Position numbers and translations under genes: made by a program. This document shows positions 27,270 to 35,226 of a stretch of DNA of 64,000 nt, piece by piece. The first letter of the stretch is position 1, and each line of letters begins with the position of its first letter. The stretch is from Segniliparus rugosus ATCC BAA-974 (GTDB lineage Bacteria; Actinomycetota; Actinomycetes; Mycobacteriales; Mycobacteriaceae), in NCBI RefSeq assembly GCF_000185725.2, contig NZ_KI391954.1:1274185-1338184 (forward strand). The letters run 5' to 3'. Below the pieces are notes generated by a model. The model ran no database searches. It was not told the DNA's origin and saw only the letters and a program-made list of their open reading frames with translations.

Positions 27270-28196
27270 ATGCGTTTGAAGTTCCTCGTCGGCGAGGTCC
27301 TCACCGGCTTTCGGAAGAACATCACCATCGCCATCGCGATGATTCTGACCTCTGCCATCGCGCTCACCATGCTCGGCACGGGCATCCTGGTCGTCGGCCT
27401 GACGGACCGGAGCAAGCAGCAATTCCTCTCCGAGCTCGAAATCCGGGTGAACCTCTCCAAGAGCTTCACCAGCCCGGACCCCAAATGCGAGCAGGCCGCC
27501 TGCAAGGCGCTCGAGGCGAAGCTCAAAGCAACCCCCGGCGTCGCCTCGGTGCGCTACCTCTCCCCGGACGAGGTGTACGACGACGCGATCCACCGCGTGT
27601 TCGCCGACCAGCCCGATTTGCAGGAGCTCACCGCGCAGCACGGCAAGGAAGCCTTGCTGGCCTATTTCAAGGTGACCGCCACCGACCAGAAGCAATTCGG
27701 CCAGCTCGTGGAGAAGTTCCGCGACGACGCGGAGCTGAACGGGAAAGTGCAAAGCGTCGTCGACCAGCGCGAGCTTGTCAAGCGCGTCTTCCACGTCTTC
27801 GACGGGGCGCGGGACGTCGCCTTCGCCATGGCGGTCATCTGCGCCGTCATCGCGGTCTTCCTCATCGCCAACATGGTGCAGATCGCGGCGTTCACCCGGC
27901 GCAACGAGATCGCCATCATGCGCCTGGTCGGGGCGACCCGCTGGTACACGCAGCTGCCCTTCCTCGTCGAGGCGGTGATCGCCTCGCTCTTCGGCTCCAG
28001 CCTCGCCGTCGTCGGGCTCTTCATCTCCCGCAAGATGTTCTTCCAGAACTCCCTGCAGGACTTCCAGCTCGCAGGCCTCGTCGCCCCGGTGACCACCGGG
28101 AACGTCTGGGAGCTTGCTCCGTTCATCACGCTGATCGGCGCGGCGCTCGCGGCCTCGACCGCGTATGTGACCCTGCGCTGGTACGTGCGGACCTGA
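27270..28196 (+). CDS. ftsX: cell division protein FtsX
   Basis: Membrane partner of FtsE, 308 residues. One N-terminal membrane helix (ITIAIAMILTSAIALTMLGTGIL) precedes an extracellular loop of about 130 residues with paired cysteines (DPKCEQAACKAL). Three C-terminal helices follow around VAFAMAVICAVIAVFLIANMV, LPFLVEAVIASLFGSSLAVVGLF and the last 40 residues. The ECD binds peptidoglycan hydrolase activators (RipC in mycobacteria). FtsE lies 10 bp upstream. Confidence 0.94.
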   Translation: MRLKFLVGEVLTGFRKNITIAIAMILTSAIALTMLGTGILVVGLTDRSKQQFLSELEIRVNLSKSFTSPDPKCEQAACKALEAKLKATPGVASVRYLSPDEVYDDAIHRVFADQPDLQELTAQHGKEALLAYFKVTATDQKQFGQLVEKFRDDAELNGKVQSVVDQRELVKRVFHVFDGARDVAFAMAVICAVIAVFLIANMVQIAAFTRRNEIAIMRLVGATRWYTQLPFLVEAVIASLFGSSLAVVGLFISRKMFFQNSLQDFQLAGLVAPVTTGNVWELAPFITLIGAALAASTAYVTLRWYVRT

Positions 28197-28198
28197 CC

Positions 28199-29023
28199 GT
28201 GGCGGAGACCTCCCCGGCAGGGGAAGGGGACGTCCGGGAGCGGACAGCCCGCGCGCTGGGGGAGCTGATCGAAGCCTTGCGCCGCTATCAGGAGATGTGG
28301 GCTCCCGGCGCGGAGCATCCCTCAGTGCTCAACGAGCCGATCCGCAGCGTGGTGGGCCAGACCTGGAAGGACGGTCTGACCCTCGAACTCGACCAGCAGC
28401 TCACCCGCGCGCACGAATACCCCCAGGCCGCGTTGCGCGAGCTGATCTGCCTGGTGGACTGGCTGGTCGGCGCGTGCGAGATAGCCCTCGCCGCCGTGCG
28501 CCGGGCCGAGGGCGAGGAAGAGATCGCCGTAGCGCTGCGGCGCTCGCTCGGCGACGGGGACAAAGCAGCGGCCTCCGCGCTCCAGCGGCGCCGCAAACGC
28601 GTCCTGGCCGCCACCCAGGCCGTGCGAAGCAGCCTCGGAGCCTTCGTACAGGACGAACCCGACGAGTCCGGCGAAGCCGCCCAGCTCTCCGAGGCCGACG
28701 TCGAAATGTGCCACTTCGTCGCGGGCGTCTGGTCCACCATCGTCGTGGCGGGCGACGAATACCTCCAGCTGCACGGCCTGCTCGACCTCGCGGTCCGCGA
28801 CGCCCGCTCAGGGGTCTGGCCCACTCGCGACATCGCCCCCAGCTTGGAGCGCCTGCGCGACATGATGACCGCGCGGATCAAAGTTGTTTTGGAGGAATGC
28901 CGCTTCAACGCCCGCGTCCTGCGCGGCATGGGCGACCGCGAAGCCCCGCAAGCAGAACGCCAGCGCAGCTACCAGGAGCTTTGGGACCGCAACAGAAGCC
29001 GAGTGGATTACATCCTCATTTAA
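28199..29023 (+). CDS. uncharacterised protein, paralogue of the gene at 9707
   Basis: A 274-residue, mostly helical soluble protein of unknown function. Its C-terminal third resembles the product of the gene at 9707. Common elements are VAGVWS....D.YLQL.GLLDLA, then RIKVVLEECRFNARVLRGMGD and ERQRSYQELWDRNRSRV. The N-terminal half has a LGELIEALRRYQEMW helix. The GTG at 28199 is 2 nt after the ftsX stop, so it is co-transcribed with ftsEX. In M. tuberculosis no gene sits between ftsX and smpB, so this is an insertion in the conserved block. Confidence 0.75.
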   Translation: MAETSPAGEGDVRERTARALGELIEALRRYQEMWAPGAEHPSVLNEPIRSVVGQTWKDGLTLELDQQLTRAHEYPQAALRELICLVDWLVGACEIALAAVRRAEGEEEIAVALRRSLGDGDKAAASALQRRRKRVLAATQAVRSSLGAFVQDEPDESGEAAQLSEADVEMCHFVAGVWSTIVVAGDEYLQLHGLLDLAVRDARSGVWPTRDIAPSLERLRDMMTARIKVVLEECRFNARVLRGMGDREAPQAERQRSYQELWDRNRSRVDYILI

Positions 29024-29041
29024 AGCATTTGCCCTGACTGG

Positions 29042-29047
29042 TAACCT
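29042..29047 (+). promoter_or_regulatory. -10 element TAACCT of smpB
   Basis: TAACCT ends 9 nt before the smpB ATG. No convincing -35 is visible. Confidence 0.4.
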
Positions 29048-29056
29048 TTTCCGGTT

Positions 29057-29545
29057 ATGAAGAGCGTGAAGAAGAACGACCCGAACGAGGCGTTGATCGC
29101 GCGCAACCGCAAGGCCAGGCACGACTACTCGATCCTCGACGTCTACGAGGCCGGGGTGGTGTTGCAGGGCACGGAGGTCAAGAGCCTGCGCGAAGGGCAC
29201 GCCAACCTGCTCGACGCCTACGCCACCGTGGACGGCGACGAAGTGTGGTTGCGCGGGGTCCACATCCCCGAATACCGCAACGGCAGCTGGACCAACCACA
29301 CCCCGACCCGCACCCGCAAACTGCTGCTGCATCGGCGCGAGATCGAAGACCTCGTCGGCAAGACCCGCGAAGGCAACACCACCCTCGTCCCCCTCTCCAT
29401 GTACTTCAAGGCCGGACGGGTGAAAGTCGAAATCGCCCTCGCCCGAGGCAAGCAGCTGCACGACAAACGCCAAGACCTCGCCAAACGCGACGCCGACCGC
29501 GAAGTCATCCGGGCCATGGGCCGCCGCCGCAAAGGCATGGAATGA
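29057..29545 (+). CDS. smpB: SsrA-binding protein SmpB
   Basis: tmRNA partner in trans-translation, 162 residues. The beta-barrel core is recognisable from [31 protein letters not shown] and [25 protein letters not shown]. The basic C-terminal tail ([27 protein letters not shown]) forms the helix that enters the decoding centre. The tmRNA gene follows 57 bp downstream, the classical arrangement. Confidence 0.96.
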   Translation: MKSVKKNDPNEALIARNRKARHDYSILDVYEAGVVLQGTEVKSLREGHANLLDAYATVDGDEVWLRGVHIPEYRNGSWTNHTPTRTRKLLLHRREIEDLVGKTREGNTTLVPLSMYFKAGRVKVEIALARGKQLHDKRQDLAKRDADREVIRAMGRRRKGME

Positions 29546-29560
29546 TCTTGGCGGGGATGC

Positions 29561-29566
29561 TACAAT
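29561..29566 (+). promoter_or_regulatory. extended -10 promoter of tmRNA (TGC-TACAAT)
   Basis: TACAAT with an upstream TG is the best -10 before the tmRNA. Transcription would start near 29573 and leave about 30 nt of 5' leader to be removed by RNase P. Confidence 0.6.
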
Positions 29567-29602
29567 CGTCAAGTCGGCCGTGCTCCGCGGCTGGCGACGT
29601 TA

Positions 29603-29971
29603 GGGGCTGACAGGTTTCGACTTCGAACGTCGATGAAGGAGAAGCGTGCCGGTGCAGGCAACTGACCACCGTATAAGCGTCGTTGTAAAAAATATAAGCG
29701 CCGACTCTACTCAGCGCGACTACGCCCTCGCTGCCTAAGCGATAGCGTGTCTGTCAGCCCGGGAACGCCCTCGGCCCGGTTCCTGGCATCAGCAAGAGGG
29801 ATCCAACCGCTAGCCCGGTCACGGGGTTGGCGGTGACACCAAACAGTGACTGGGGCCGTCTTCCCGGCTTGTCCGTGTGACCGGGAGGCCCGAGCAATGA
29901 CAGAGCGGACTGCGCACGGAGAAGGCCTTTTGAAGCGACGAAGGACCCGAGTTCGATTCTCGGCAGCTCCA
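29603..29971 (+). ncRNA. ssrA: transfer-messenger RNA (tmRNA)
   Basis: tmRNA rescues stalled ribosomes and tags the nascent chain. The 5' end GGGGCTGACAGGTTTCGAC and the 3' end GAGTTCGATTCTCGGCAGCTCC-A form the tRNA-like acceptor and T arms (GGGGCTG pairs with CAGCTCC). The tag frame runs 29700-29738 and encodes ADSTQRDYALAA followed by TAA, one residue different from the mycobacterial tag ADSHQRDYALAA that I recall. After the discriminator A (29971) the genome reads CCCA, so a perfect CCA is not encoded at the correct place. The last 24 bases are part of a direct repeat repeated at 31711-31735. Confidence 0.96.
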
Positions 29972-29972
29972 C
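29948..29972 (+). repeat. direct repeat copy 1 (attachment site in tmRNA 3' end)
   Basis: Twenty-five bases starting CGAGTTCGATTCTCGG and ending CTCCAC, identical to 31711-31735. This copy completes the tmRNA T arm and acceptor stem. Repetition of a tRNA or tmRNA 3' end is the signature of site-specific integration. Confidence 0.85.
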
Positions 29973-30025
29973 CCAGGGGTTTCAGCTCCGCGCTGCGGGC
30001 GCGTGCGTCGTTGACTCCGCGCTAG

Positions 30026-30039
30026 ACGACAATTGTCGT
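30026..30039. promoter_or_regulatory. perfect palindrome abutting the start codon
   Basis: ACGACAATTGTCGT is a perfect 14-bp palindrome whose last base touches the ATG at 30040. TTGACT (30011-30016) upstream could be a -35. The position suits an autorepressor or an operator read by a host regulator. Confidence 0.5.
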
Positions 30040-30408
30040 ATGGATTTCGCGATGCGATATGACCGGTGGTACCAGCTGCTCGCGACCGTGTTTTGGATGG
30101 GGCCGAAGCGGACAGTCATCAGAATCGTCGACGATGTGCTCCACGTCCGACACGGCTGGTCGTTCCGCATCGACGTGCCCCTTGCGAACATCTCGTCTGC
30201 CCGCATCTACGGCAAACGGCCTTTGGGGTGGGGAGTTCATGCCTTCCAGAATGGCTGGCTCGTCAATGGGTCTCGCGACGGAATCGTGATCGTCCAGTTC
30301 GATGCTCCGATCAAACCAGCGAAGGCGCCGCTCTTTCGATGGCCTATCCGCTCTCTGGCAATCAGTCTCACAGATCCAGACGGCTTCCTCGCGGCTTTGG
30401 ATCGGTGA
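30040..30408 (+). CDS. hypothetical protein, probably PH-like fold
   Basis: A 122-residue protein, MDFAMRYDRWYQLLATVFWMGPKRT, with alternating beta-strand character (VIRIVDDVLHVRHGWSFRIDVPLANISSARI) and the ending RSLAISLTDPDGFLAAL. Similar small proteins with a bacterial PH-like appearance are frequent in actinobacteria; the function is unknown. It has no signal peptide. It lies inside the tmRNA island directly behind a palindrome. A second in-frame ATG at 30052 is possible. Confidence 0.65.
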   Translation: MDFAMRYDRWYQLLATVFWMGPKRTVIRIVDDVLHVRHGWSFRIDVPLANISSARIYGKRPLGWGVHAFQNGWLVNGSRDGIVIVQFDAPIKPAKAPLFRWPIRSLAISLTDPDGFLAALDR

Positions 30409-30807
30409 CCGCCGCTTTGCCCGTATGAATGATCACCACCTAACGGGGTGCCAAATCTAAAGACTTGGCACGTGCGCATAACCCCTTGGAGCATCTCGGA
30501 ACCGCCAGCTAGCGAGGTGACAGCGCTCAGCGCCAGGTCTCGTGTGAGCCGTTCCCTGTTTTCCGGGCACGGTGTCTGGGAAGCCAGGGGCAACCCATGG
30601 GAATTTAAGACTCTGAGCTGGGGATTTAAGAAAAGCGACATGCGTGGATTCATGGTAATCTCCAAGGAGCCGGCGCGCGCAAGGGCCCCGGTCACATCGA
30701 TGACAACGAAGTCTCGGCCCCGAAGCGGACGGGCCTGGCTCGTCCCCACTGAAGCTGGAGCTGCAGCGGACCGCTGCGCCACCCACTTGACAGAGTTGGA
30801 GTTGTCG
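30409..30807. other. non-coding stretch inside the island
   Basis: I see no gene supported here, although the frame of the next gene stays open back to 30448. An inverted repeat GTGCCAA/TTGGCAC (30448-30454/30465-30471) could end the preceding transcript. GATTTAAGA/AATTTAAGA occurs twice within 25 bp (about 30601-30631). Base composition is less GC-rich than the core genes around it. Confidence 0.4.
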
Positions 30808-31350
30808 ATGAAAACCTCTCGCGTGACCATTGCATTGTTGAGTTCCGTCGCGGCGGCCGGATTTGGGGTCGCCGCTTTCTCGCACGCGGCTCCAGCCCTC
30901 GGGGCCGAGGCGTCGTGCGCCGCGCTTGACCGCGCCGCGCACGACACCGCTGCGAACGTGGACAAGCTCCACGGCGTCGCTCAGTTCGTCTCGCCAGCCC
31001 TGCCGCACCCGGACAATCCGGAGGAGGAGACCGGCAGCTTCGACGTCGTGGCCCTGTTCTTCCAGGCTGGCGACCTCTCGCGTTCGCTGCGCCAGTCGAG
31101 CGGCGAGCTGCGGGACGCCGAGCCCGAGGTGGACTTCCCCGATCTGCGGGACGCCGCCGACAACCTCGCCCAGGTGAACGACGACACCGCGACCTGGTTC
31201 GACGACACGACCAGCCCGGTCGGCACGCATTTGCCGTTGGACGAGAAGGCGCGCCGGATTTCCGACAAGGTGAAGAACGCCATCCAGGCGTTCCGGAAGT
31301 TCAACGACGTCTACTCGAAACGCTGCGGCGAAGACCTGATGGCGGACTAA
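30808..31350 (+). CDS. secreted hypothetical protein
   Basis: A 180-residue protein with a clear signal peptide, MKTSRVTIALLSSVAAAGFGVAAFSHAAPALGAEA, probably cut near ALG-AEA. The mature part is acidic and helical, with two cysteines that could form a disulfide (one near the mature N-terminus in ASCAAL, one near the end in SKRCGED). The ATG at 30808 has GGAG 7 nt upstream and begins the signal peptide. I do not recognise a family. It is the main cargo of the tmRNA island. Confidence 0.7.
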   Translation: MKTSRVTIALLSSVAAAGFGVAAFSHAAPALGAEASCAALDRAAHDTAANVDKLHGVAQFVSPALPHPDNPEEETGSFDVVALFFQAGDLSRSLRQSSGELRDAEPEVDFPDLRDAADNLAQVNDDTATWFDDTTSPVGTHLPLDEKARRISDKVKNAIQAFRKFNDVYSKRCGEDLMAD

Positions 31351-31710
31351 GACGACCTGATGGCGGGCCACATCCGCGCCGAACTGGTGGCGGACGCCTT
31401 GGATATGGCACGTTGGCGGCGCAAACCCCCGCAAACCCCGGGGGACCGAGGCGCATGCGGATCGCGGGAGCCAAGACGCGTCCTGGCTCTTCGGGCGCAG
31501 GTTGAGCGGTCCACGACGCACTGGTTTGGGGCACCCCTATCCGAGCGACCTCGGTGATCTGTCGGAGCTGATGGCTAAGGGGATCGCCCGAGTTGATTCC
31601 GCCCAGATTTTGCCCACGGTTTCCGCAGAACAGAGCATGGCCGAAGAAAGCTCCAAAGAACAGTAGAAGCAGTTCAGCGGGGGAGTGATCCAGCTATCTG
31701 CATGTAGGAA
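31351..31710. other. non-coding right part of the island
   Basis: No supported gene. GACCTGATGGCGG occurs at the end of the preceding gene and again just after its stop (about 31334-31367), a short duplication. A GC-rich part (31370-31560) is followed by a less GC-rich part (31561-31710) that leads into the second att repeat. Confidence 0.4.
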
Positions 31711-31735
31711 CGAGTTCGATTCTCGGCAGCTCCAC
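31711..31735 (+). repeat. direct repeat copy 2 (right attachment site)
   Basis: This is an exact copy of 29948-29972. Upstream there is no rest of a tRNA or tmRNA, so it is only a 3'-end fragment. It marks the right end of the island. Confidence 0.85.
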
Positions 31736-31800
31736 TTCCAACTGCTTCCGTCTGAGCCGTTCCACCGGCGGGGCTGGGCCGAGAAGGTATCGTTGCGGAC

Positions 31801-32511
31801 GTGGCGTTTTCGTTCGGCGGTCAGCGGTTGGCAGTCGGCTTGCGGGCCGTGTACGCGGGCGTGGCCGCGGTGGACGTCGTGCTCTCCGGCTCGGCCAGCC
31901 ACAGCGCGCATCGGGCGCGGCGGTTCACCAAGCCGTTGCTGATGCCGCTGCTGGCGGCCTCGTTGGCCTCGGATCCCGGCGCGCGCCGCTCCCCGTTGTT
32001 GCGGACCACGCTCGCCGGGCAGCTCGCGGGCTGGGGCGGGGACGTGGCGCTGCTCGGGGACGGGCCGAGGGATTTCGCGCGCGGGGCAACGAGTTTCGCA
32101 GCGGGGCACGCCGCGTACATCTGCGGCTTGCTCCCATACCGGGCTGGCGGCCCTGGGCGCGGGGCCAAGGCGATCGCGGGGGTGTGGGCGGCGAGCGCGC
32201 CGGGCGTGGCGCTGGCAGCCGGAAGGGAGGCGAGTTATCTGGCTCCGGTCCTGCTCGGCTATTCGGCGGCTTTGGCGAGCACGGCGGCGAGCGCGACCAT
32301 GCTTGGCGCGGGGATCCCGGCCCCGGCCCGCCGCCGATTGGTCGCGGGGGGACTGGCGTTCCTCGTCAGCGACGCCGTGCTTGGGCTGCGCAGGTTCCTG
32401 TGGCGCGGCGCGCCGCCCGTGGCGGAGGCGGTGGTCATGGCCACCTACGCGACCGCGCAGTACTTGATCGCGGGCGGCGCGGCGCGGGCGGCGGTCTGGT
32501 CGGACGCGTAG
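31801..32511 (+). CDS. YhhN/TMEM86-type membrane protein (lysoplasmalogenase-like)
   Basis: A 236-residue integral membrane protein with about seven or eight hydrophobic segments. KPLLMPLLAAS near the start, LLRTTLAGQLAGWGGDVALL and FAAGHAAYI are the conserved YhhN elements (with GD and GH polar residues inside helices). Eukaryotic TMEM86 members hydrolyse lysoplasmalogen; the bacterial role is uncertain. The GTG at 31801 follows a TATCGT -10 (31788-31793) by 7 nt. The gene lies just right of the tmRNA island and is convergent with the DoxD/DoxA gene (21 bp gap). Confidence 0.8.
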   Translation: MAFSFGGQRLAVGLRAVYAGVAAVDVVLSGSASHSAHRARRFTKPLLMPLLAASLASDPGARRSPLLRTTLAGQLAGWGGDVALLGDGPRDFARGATSFAAGHAAYICGLLPYRAGGPGRGAKAIAGVWAASAPGVALAAGREASYLAPVLLGYSAALASTAASATMLGAGIPAPARRRLVAGGLAFLVSDAVLGLRRFLWRGAPPVAEAVVMATYATAQYLIAGGAARAAVWSDA

Positions 32512-32532
32512 CCGCACGGCGCGTCCGAGCGG

Positions 32533-33576
32533 TCAGGAATCGGTCTTGAGCGGCGCTTTCCACTGGGCTCCGCTGATGTCGGTGAGGACGAGGGCGTGCG
32601 GGTGCCTCGGTTCGAGCTGCGCTCCTCGCACGTCGAGGGTCACCTGCGCTTTCGCTCCGAGGGGCACGAGCAGGCTGCGCCCGGCCGGCTTCACTTTCGC
32701 CACGTACGTGTTGCGGATGGCCTGCGCGGGAAGGTGCCCGAGCTGGTTGGCGAGCACGGTGGCCGCGGCCGCCCCGGTCTGGGTGTCCACGACGGCGGCT
32801 TCGACGAGGAAGGAGCCGTACACGTCCACGCCTTCGGTGCGGTAGACCGAGAACTGGAGGATGTTGTCGGCGATCCGCGCGTCGGAGATCTCGATCTTCG
32901 GCCGCACGGATTTGTTGTGCAGCGGGCCGTAGACGCCGCCGTGGAAGATTTGATTCGTGGCCAGGTCCACGAGCAGGATCGCGAGGGAGCCGGCGAGCGC
33001 GGCTTTCGCGGGGACGGCCCATTCCCCGGAGGCCAGCCGCGCGAACCACTTCGAGCGCGCGAGCGCAGGTCTGCGCCTGGCGAGCGCGTGGTCCAACGAG
33101 TAGCGTCCGCCGCCGGTCAACAGCAGGACGAAGGCGCAGGCCGAGCTGAGGACGCCGATCTGCCACTCGTCCAAGCAGGTGGTGCCGAGCCAGCCCGAGC
33201 CGAGAAGGATGCCGAGCGAGAGGCCGATCGCGGCCAGGCTCATCGCGCGGGTGCACAGCCCCACGAGGAGGAAGAGGCCGACAACCCCTTCCGCGACGGT
33301 GAACAGGACCATGGCGGCGTGCAGCTGCCCGGGGTGGGCCAGGAGGTGCTCGATGGCGGGTTTGACGATGAGCGCGTTTGGCAGGAAGTGGTTGAACTTC
33401 TCCCCGACGTAACCGGCGGCGTCCGGGTCGAGCGCGTCTTTCAAGGCGGTCCTGCGCCAGAACGCGGAGAAGAAGGCCCAGCCCATCACGAGCCGGATCG
33501 GCAGGGCGATGAGCGCCGCGGAGCCGATCGGGCTCCGGTCTTTCGCGGGACTGGTCGGGATGTTCGCTTCGGTCAA
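32533..33576 (-). CDS. DoxD/DoxA-like membrane protein (thiosulfate:quinone oxidoreductase type)
   Basis: A 347-residue protein. The N-terminal half has four membrane helices of the DoxD type ([76 protein letters not shown]). The C-terminal half is a soluble DoxA-like domain (about 210-347). In Acidianus these two parts form thiosulfate:quinone oxidoreductase. The position behind a sulfide:quinone oxidoreductase under a CstR-like regulator fits sulfur oxidation. A TTG start at 33576 with AAGGA upstream is chosen, because the open frame further upstream encodes an mmpL remnant. Confidence 0.8.
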   Translation of the reverse strand: MTEANIPTSPAKDRSPIGSAALIALPIRLVMGWAFFSAFWRRTALKDALDPDAAGYVGEKFNHFLPNALIVKPAIEHLLAHPGQLHAAMVLFTVAEGVVGLFLLVGLCTRAMSLAAIGLSLGILLGSGWLGTTCLDEWQIGVLSSACAFVLLLTGGGRYSLDHALARRRPALARSKWFARLASGEWAVPAKAALAGSLAILLVDLATNQIFHGGVYGPLHNKSVRPKIEISDARIADNILQFSVYRTEGVDVYGSFLVEAAVVDTQTGAAAATVLANQLGHLPAQAIRNTYVAKVKPAGRSLLVPLGAKAQVTLDVRGAQLEPRHPHALVLTDISGAQWKAPLKTDS

Positions 33577-33806
33577 TGCGGGTTTCCTTGTCGTTGTGCG
33601 AGGCGGTCGGGGACGGGCGGGCACGTTCAGCGGCCACCAGAACCAGCGTCCGGGCAGGGACGCGATGGCGGGGTGCATGAAGGAGCGCACGACGATGGTG
33701 TCGAAGAGCAGGCCGAGGCGAAGGCCAGCCACGCCGGGACGACCGGAAACGAGACGAGGCGCATGGCCCTTGCGAACCGCGACGGGAGGCCGTCGCGCGC
33801 GCTCAT
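33577..33806 (-). pseudogene. mmpL (RND transporter) deletion remnant
   Basis: An ATG at 33806 opens [18 protein letters not shown]...VPAWLAFA, which looks like an MmpL N-terminus. After about 90 bp the frame shifts and the sequence reads [20 protein letters not shown] then GRWFWWP, the typical MmpL C-terminal end. Nearly the whole transporter (roughly 900 residues) is missing between the two ends. The C-terminal piece runs in frame into the DoxD/DoxA gene without a stop, so a fusion protein is possible if translation begins at a GTG at 33732. No function can be kept. Confidence 0.7.
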
Positions 33807-33879
33807 CCAGCTTTCATCAGGCAGGAGGTCTGCTGGGTTCTTGTCGCTCCGGCGTGCGCGGGAGAATCCGGGCGGAGGC

Positions 33880-35037
33880 TCATTCCCAGAGCGCCCGCCA
33901 TGCCCGCTCTTCCTCGAGCTTGTCGTTGTGCAGCTCCTCGGAGGGCTCGTCGAGGATCACGCCGGGGTGGGGCAGCGCGAAGAAGTCCCCTTTGCCCCGC
34001 GCGGAGTGGTGCGAGCCGGTGTCGATGTAGCAGTAGCCGAGCCCGGAGAGCCGGTCTTGGGCCTCGGCCTTGCCGAAGTAGTGCAGGATGTTGCGGGCCA
34101 CGGCTTTGCCGCCGTTCTTGGCGAAGATCGCGGCTTTCGGCAGTGGCTTGCCGGAGGGGGAGATGACCGTGGTGATGTCGCCGATGGCCCAGACGCCTTC
34201 GTGCTCGGTCCGCATGCTCTCGCGGTCCACGGGAATCCAGTCGGGCTCGCCGAGGGCGACTGCGGGCTCGTGCGGGGGGACGAACACGAGCAGGTCGAAG
34301 GCGACGGTCTGGCCGTTCGCGAAGCGCACGGTCCGGTTGCTGTGGTCGACCAGCTCGACGGCGTGCTCCGGGTGGAAGGCGATGTCGTTCTGGCTGAGCA
34401 GTTCGACGAGCCTGGGCCCCGCGTCCGGCCCCGCCGAGGGCATGGGCTGTTTTTCAGGGGTGTAGACGGCGATCTCGGCAGAGGCGCGCTTGCCGCGCTC
34501 TTCGAGGAGATCGGCGGCGAGGAGCGCTCCTTCGTAGGGCGCGACCGGACAGCGGTAGGGCTGGGCGGCGACGAGGAAGACGAGCTTCCCGCCCGCGAAG
34601 TCCGCGAGGGCCTGATGGGCCCGTCCGGCCTCGGCGGCGCTGTAGTAGTGCACCGCGAGGCCCGCGTCGAGCGCCTCTTGCAGACCCGGCACTTTGCTCG
34701 GGGCGTTTTTCGCGCCCAAGGCCACGACGAGGGCGTCGAATTCGAGTTCGGAGCCGTCGTCCAGCAAGACGGTCTTCCGCGCCGGGTCCACGCCGCCGAC
34801 TGTCGCCCGCACGGTTTTGACCTCGGCGGCCGCATGCTCGGCGAGGCGGATCGGGACGCTTTCCTCGGTGCGCCAGCCGCGCATGACCCATGGCAGCGCG
34901 AAGCCGAGGAAGTGGTCGAAGCTCTCGTCCACGAGGGTCACGTCGAGATCGTCCAGCGGGATCTGGGAGTCCCGGAGTTCTTTGACGACGCTGAGCCCGC
35001 CGATGCCCGCGCCGAGGATGACGAGTCTGTTGCCCAT
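33880..35037 (-). CDS. sulfide:quinone oxidoreductase-like flavoprotein
   Basis: A 385-residue FAD enzyme. GAGIGG at residues 9-14 binds FAD, and C163 in YRCPVAPYEGA and C336 in GYCYIDTG match the two cysteine positions used by sulfide:quinone oxidoreductases and flavocytochrome c-type relatives. GVWAIGDITTV is the second FAD motif. It would oxidise sulfide to polysulfide at the membrane and pass electrons to quinone. The ATG at 35037 has GGAG upstream and lies 2 nt after the stop of the small Cys-rich gene. It is part of the CstR-headed operon. Confidence 0.85.
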   Translation of the reverse strand: MGNRLVILGAGIGGLSVVKELRDSQIPLDDLDVTLVDESFDHFLGFALPWVMRGWRTEESVPIRLAEHAAAEVKTVRATVGGVDPARKTVLLDDGSELEFDALVVALGAKNAPSKVPGLQEALDAGLAVHYYSAAEAGRAHQALADFAGGKLVFLVAAQPYRCPVAPYEGALLAADLLEERGKRASAEIAVYTPEKQPMPSAGPDAGPRLVELLSQNDIAFHPEHAVELVDHSNRTVRFANGQTVAFDLLVFVPPHEPAVALGEPDWIPVDRESMRTEHEGVWAIGDITTVISPSGKPLPKAAIFAKNGGKAVARNILHYFGKAEAQDRLSGLGYCYIDTGSHHSARGKGDFFALPHPGVILDEPSEELHNDKLEEERAWRALWE

Positions 35038-35039
35038 GA

Positions 35040-35207
35040 TCAGTTGCTCCTTCGGAAGAGCCGTCCCAGCCAGGACGGGGTTGATGACTGCTGATGGCCG
35101 TCGCACCACCGCTCTGGCGGCACGCGGCGTTTGACCGACTCGATGTGCGCGCCGCAGCCGGACCAGGTGGTTTTGCCGCAGACGCGGCAGGTTGCCGGAT
35201 GGCACAC
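35040..35207 (-). CDS. small Cys-rich protein (CHPATCRVCGKTTWSGCG type)
   Basis: A 55-residue protein starting with GTG, MCHPATCRVCGKTTWSGCGA, with five cysteines (positions 2, 7, 10, 18 and 35) and a histidine, probably a zinc-ribbon-like fold. Short proteins with this block are widespread in bacteria and uncharacterised. A ribosome site AAGGAAAA lies 6 nt upstream. The gene sits between the DsbA-like gene and the SQR gene with gaps of 19 and 2 bp, so it belongs to the sulfide operon and may carry persulfide or metal. Confidence 0.75.
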   Translation of the reverse strand: MCHPATCRVCGKTTWSGCGAHIESVKRRVPPERWCDGHQQSSTPSWLGRLFRRSN

Positions 35208-35226
35208 GATGTTTTCCTTACTGTCG

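Larger units (their letters stand above)
29973..31735. mobile_element. small island integrated at the tmRNA 3' end
   Basis: The 1.76-kb segment is bounded by 25-bp direct repeats of the tmRNA 3' end. It contains two genes on the plus strand, a PH-like hypothetical (30040) and a secreted protein (30808), and long non-coding stretches. These stretches are more AT-rich than the surroundings in parts (around 30420-30700). No integrase, transposase or excisionase is visible, so it looks like a decayed or satellite element that needs help from elsewhere. tmRNA genes are well-known integration targets. Confidence 0.7.

Noticed and set aside
30448-30807. 120-residue N-terminal extension of the secreted island protein
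   Set aside because: The frame is open, but a typical signal peptide begins at 30808 with a ribosome site, so the extension would bury it.
31360-31557. 65-residue open frame in the island
   Set aside because: Arg/Pro-rich, no ribosome site, and it begins within a short duplication of the previous gene's end.
31711-31735. a second tRNA or tmRNA gene
   Set aside because: Only the last 25 bases of the tmRNA are repeated; no matching 5' acceptor strand or other arms precede it.
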